Part shown: positions 4,814-6,428 of the stretch, piece by piece | Layout of the letters: the number at the start of each line of letters is the position of its first letter | Numbering within the stretch: the stretch's first letter is position 1 | Assembly: GCA_020024985.1 (NCBI GenBank) | Contig: JAHHSW010000053.1 | Span: 1 to 6,428, forward strand | Length of the DNA: 6,428 nucleotides | Source of the DNA: Anaeroplasmataceae bacterium | GTDB taxonomy: Bacteria; Bacillota_I; Bacilli_A; Acholeplasmatales; Anaeroplasmataceae | Direction: 5' to 3' | Notes under the pieces: model-generated | What the model saw: only the letters and a program-made list of their open reading frames with translations | The model's database searches: none | Told to the model about the DNA's origin: nothing | Position numbers and translations under genes: made by a program

Positions 4814-5260
4814 ATGGATTATAATAAACTAAATGAGGAGCTAAGGCTTATATTATCTAATGAGGATGAAAGAATTTCTACTCTTTCAAATGCTTCAGCA
4901 ATTTTAAATAAGCACCTAGCTAATATAAATTGGGTTGGCTTTTATTTAATGAAAAATGGTGAGCTTATTTTAGGACCCTTCCAGGGTAAAAGTGCCTGTA
5001 CAAGAATAAGCCTAAATAGAGGTGTCTGTGGTAAATGCGCTAGGGATATAGAAACTATAGTAGTAGAGGATGTACATAAATTCCCAGGCCATATTGCCTG
5101 TGACTGTGCCTCTAAATCTGAAATATGTGTTCCTATCGTAATAGATTCTTCTCTATATGGTCTTTTAGATATAGATGCCCCAGTCGAGGGAAGATTTACT
5201 GAGGCTGATAGAAGGGGCCTAGAGGAGGCTATTAAAATAATTTCAGAAAAGCTAAAATAG
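4814..5260 (+). CDS. msrC: Free methionine-(R)-sulfoxide reductase (GAF-domain fRMsr)
   Basis: This cytoplasmic enzyme reduces free L-methionine-(R)-sulfoxide to methionine, usually with thioredoxin as electron donor. The 148-residue protein is a single GAF domain of normal family length. Diagnostic segments are INWVGFY (38-44), LGPFQGKSAC (53-62), RGVCG (69-73), EDVHKFPGHIACD (85-97), SEICVP (102-107) and LDIDAP (118-123). Cys62, Cys72 and Cys96 keep the 10- and 24-residue spacing of the E. coli YebR/MsrC triad (Cys84, Cys94, Cys118), where the last is the nucleophile. Three further cysteines sit close by (75, 98, 105). They are not part of the conserved triad and may offer extra disulfide or metal chemistry. 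The ATG is preceded by AAGGAG at 7-nt spacing and a strong promoter. It is probably monocistronic or loosely linked to the kinase gene downstream. Confidence 0.93.
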   Translation: MDYNKLNEELRLILSNEDERISTLSNASAILNKHLANINWVGFYLMKNGELILGPFQGKSACTRISLNRGVCGKCARDIETIVVEDVHKFPGHIACDCASKSEICVPIVIDSSLYGLLDIDAPVEGRFTEADRRGLEEAIKIISEKLK

Positions 5261-5275
5261 CGAGATGTTTACTCT

Positions 5276-5296
5276 TTAAGTCTACTACTTAATTTT
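5276..5296 (+). terminator. Weak terminator-like hairpin after the methionine sulfoxide reductase gene
   Basis: TTAAGT (5276-5281) and ACTTAA (5287-5292) make a 6-bp, nearly all-AT stem with a 5-nt loop, followed by TTTT (5293-5296). It is nested inside a 10-bp inverted repeat, AAGCTAAAAT (5249-5258) and ATTTTAGCTT (5292-5301), which overlaps the end of the gene. Stability is low, so it is at best a leaky terminator or processing structure. Confidence 0.25.
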
Positions 5297-5328
5297 AGCT
5301 TCAAGGCTCTAATCTAATAGTCAATCTA

Positions 5329-5357
5329 TTGCAAGATATAATATAATTTATTATAAT
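5329..5357 (+). promoter_or_regulatory. Promoter of the sugar kinase gene
   Basis: TTGCAA (5329-5334; 4/6) and TATAAT (5352-5357) are separated by 17 nt, placing the start near 5364 and giving a leader of about 28 nt. Two more TATAAT copies overlap upstream (5337-5342 and 5342-5347) but have no good -35. The separate promoter means the kinase need not depend on read-through from the upstream gene. Confidence 0.55.
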
Positions 5358-5391
5358 ATATAGTACTAGATAATTAATTGGAGTTGGTTAT

Positions 5392-6318
5392 ATGATTTTA
5401 TGTATAGGAGAAGTTTTAGCTGATCTAATTGGTGAAAGCCATGACGGAATTATGCGTTATCAAAGGTTTCCTGGTGGAGCCCCATTAAATGTAGCTGTCG
5501 GTATAAAAAGGCTAGGTGGAAATGTAGGCTTTATAGGCACAGTTGGTGATGATATCATAGGTAGATACCTCTTAGAATATACAGCCTCAGTAGGCTTTGA
5601 TTACCTAGATTTAAATTTAGACCAGATGCATAATACCACCCTAGCCTTCCTCGATAATAAGGAAAATGGGGAGAGAAGCTTTACGTTTTCTAGATTTAAT
5701 ACGGCTGATTATTTAATTAGTCAGGATAGATTAGATATCATAAGTGATTTCGATATCATTCATGTAGGCACACTTATGCTAAGAGAGGAAATAGGTAGAA
5801 AGCTTGCCTATGATATTATAAAAATGACTCATAGATATAATAAGCTTGTAAGCATTGATGTGAATTTTAGGGAGGATATTTTCAACGATAGAGAGTACGC
5901 TATTGAGGTATATAAGGAATATATTAAAATGGCAGATATCATTAAGCTTAGCTTAGCTGAGGTTAAATTATTTACAGGCCAGGAAAATTATATTGATGGA
6001 CTGGATGAAATTTGTAATAGGGATCAAATGGTTTTTGTAACCCTAGGAGAGAAGGGAGCCTACTATAGATGTGGCAAGGACTCAATCCTTGTACCAGCTA
6101 AGGAGGTTCAAGTTATAGATAAAACAGGGGCAGGAGATGCCTTCTATGCTTGTGTATTAAAGTATTTGGATGAAAATAATGATTATAGCCTTTCCTATAT
6201 GGAAAATGTATTAAGGCATGCAAATATTTGTGGAGGCCTTGCCTGCACAAAGAAGGGAGCTATTAGTGCATTACCAACAGAAAAGCTATTAGATGTTGTT
6301 TATAAGGAGTATTACTAG
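5392..6318 (+). CDS. PfkB-family sugar kinase, fructokinase-like
   Basis: This ribokinase-fold enzyme transfers phosphate from ATP to a sugar, most likely fructose to fructose-6-phosphate, in the cytoplasm. The 308-residue protein opens with CIGEVLADLIG (4-14), and has the substrate-side PGGAPLNVA (27-35), GTVGDDIIGRYL (49-60), DVNFRED (156-162), a K-x-S-x-x-E segment (185-190), VTLGEKGAY (216-224) and the C-terminal PfkB signature DKTGAGDAF (243-251), with Asp249 as predicted base and GAG as anion hole. The closing KKGAISALPT (287-296) is typical of bacterial fructokinases. TGGAG at 5379-5383 with 8-nt spacing supports the ATG. No sugar transporter or hydrolase is visible, so 2-keto-3-deoxygluconate or another sugar remains possible. 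Its stop codon lies inside the RBS of the next gene, implying translational coupling. Confidence 0.9.
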   Translation: MILCIGEVLADLIGESHDGIMRYQRFPGGAPLNVAVGIKRLGGNVGFIGTVGDDIIGRYLLEYTASVGFDYLDLNLDQMHNTTLAFLDNKENGERSFTFSRFNTADYLISQDRLDIISDFDIIHVGTLMLREEIGRKLAYDIIKMTHRYNKLVSIDVNFREDIFNDREYAIEVYKEYIKMADIIKLSLAEVKLFTGQENYIDGLDEICNRDQMVFVTLGEKGAYYRCGKDSILVPAKEVQVIDKTGAGDAFYACVLKYLDENNDYSLSYMENVLRHANICGGLACTKKGAISALPTEKLLDVVYKEYY

Positions 6319-6322
6319 GAGG
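6317..6322 (+). promoter_or_regulatory. Ribosome binding site that decides a GTG start and overlaps the kinase stop
   Basis: AGGAGG at 6317-6322 shares two bases with the TAG stop (6316-6318) of the kinase gene. It lies 7 nt before GTG at 6330. The overlapping ATG at 6328 is in a frame that closes after nine codons, so GTG is the real start. Terminating ribosomes would sit on this site, favouring coupled translation. Confidence 0.85.
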
Positions 6323-6329
6323 CGGTAAT

Positions 6330-6428
6330 GTGCTTAACAAGGAAATTCTACTTATAGAGGAGAAAATAGGTTATACCTTTAATAACACAGATTTATTAGA
6401 GGCGGCCTTTGAGGCATCAATTGCGGAG
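6330..6428 (+). CDS. RNase III-like domain protein, N-terminal fragment cut by the window edge
   Basis: Thirty-three codons are visible, starting with GTG at 6330; the gene continues past the end. Residues 9-33 (IEEKIGYTFNN then TDLLEAAFEASIAE) match the first helix region of RNase III, where family members read roughly LE..LGY.F.N..LL..ALTH.S. Full-length RNase III cleaves double-stranded RNA in rRNA and mRNA maturation. The usual ALTHSS is AFEAS here, so either this is a divergent RNase III or a related fold with changed function. The catalytic ERLEFLGD motif would lie beyond the window, so activity cannot be judged. Its RBS overlaps the kinase stop codon, so it belongs to the same transcript. 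Confidence 0.55.
   Translation, partial: MLNKEILLIEEKIGYTFNNTDLLEAAFEASIAE

Noticed and set aside
5249..5301. 10-bp inverted repeat as a genuine terminator of the methionine sulfoxide reductase gene
   Set aside because: It is AT-rich, spans a 33-nt interior and has no U-run after the distal arm. Only the weak inner hairpin is listed, with low confidence.
6328..6357. ATG at 6328 as start of the last gene
   Set aside because: That frame stops after nine codons. GTG at 6330 has ideal spacing from AGGAGG and stays open with RNase III-like sequence.
1..6428. CRISPR array, tRNA, rRNA, insertion sequence or known riboswitch
   Set aside because: No regularly spaced repeats, cloverleaf-like segments, transposase motifs, terminal inverted repeats or familiar riboswitch cores were seen on reading both strands.

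Overview
The window is AT-rich DNA with strong AGGAGG-type ribosome binding sites, near-consensus sigma-A promoters and U-tailed hairpin terminators. Together with large Fe-S flavoprotein ene-reductases, this suggests a low-GC Firmicute, probably an anaerobe of the Clostridia or a related gut lineage. That assignment is inference from style and gene content; nothing in the window identifies the taxon.

Layout. Positions 1-100 hold no recognisable gene. Positions 101-456 form a compact locus: a plus-strand promoter, a transcript beginning with a 5' hairpin, two in-frame micro-ORFs, a 27-residue single-membrane-span peptide (236-319), a 13-bp bidirectional terminator (348-379), and a convergent minus-strand promoter (428-456). 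The minus promoter would make an RNA of about 80 nt that overlaps the 3' end of the peptide mRNA. A 15-nt direct repeat flanks the terminator. This is the architecture of a type I toxin-antitoxin module (convergent RNAs sharing a terminator, as in the pAD1 par locus), but the peptide does not look like Fst. It is the most interesting element here.

Positions 478-4512 (minus) carry two paralogous three-domain flavoproteins: an old-yellow-enzyme TIM barrel, a 4Fe-4S Cys cluster and an FAD/NAD(P)-binding reductase module. They resemble 2,4-dienoyl-CoA reductase, enoate reductase and BaiCD/BaiH. Both lack the usual barrel tyrosine. They read 4512->2488 and then 2421->478, from a promoter near 4559-4587. 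A strong terminator hairpin sits between them, with its U-tract touching the Shine-Dalgarno of the second gene, so expression of the second gene probably depends on read-through or on mRNA processing.

Positions 4513-4813 are a divergent intergenic region with a promoter for the minus operon and two candidate promoters for the plus strand. From 4814 the plus strand encodes a free methionine-R-sulfoxide reductase (GAF fold, catalytic Cys triad present), then a PfkB-family sugar kinase resembling fructokinase. A GTG-started gene follows whose first 33 residues look like the start of an RNase III domain; it runs off the window. The last two genes are translationally coupled: the stop codon of the kinase lies inside the Shine-Dalgarno of the next gene.

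The enzymes fit a fermentative anaerobe that disposes of reducing equivalents on unsaturated substrates, repairs oxidised methionine and phosphorylates a hexose. No shared pathway links all of them.
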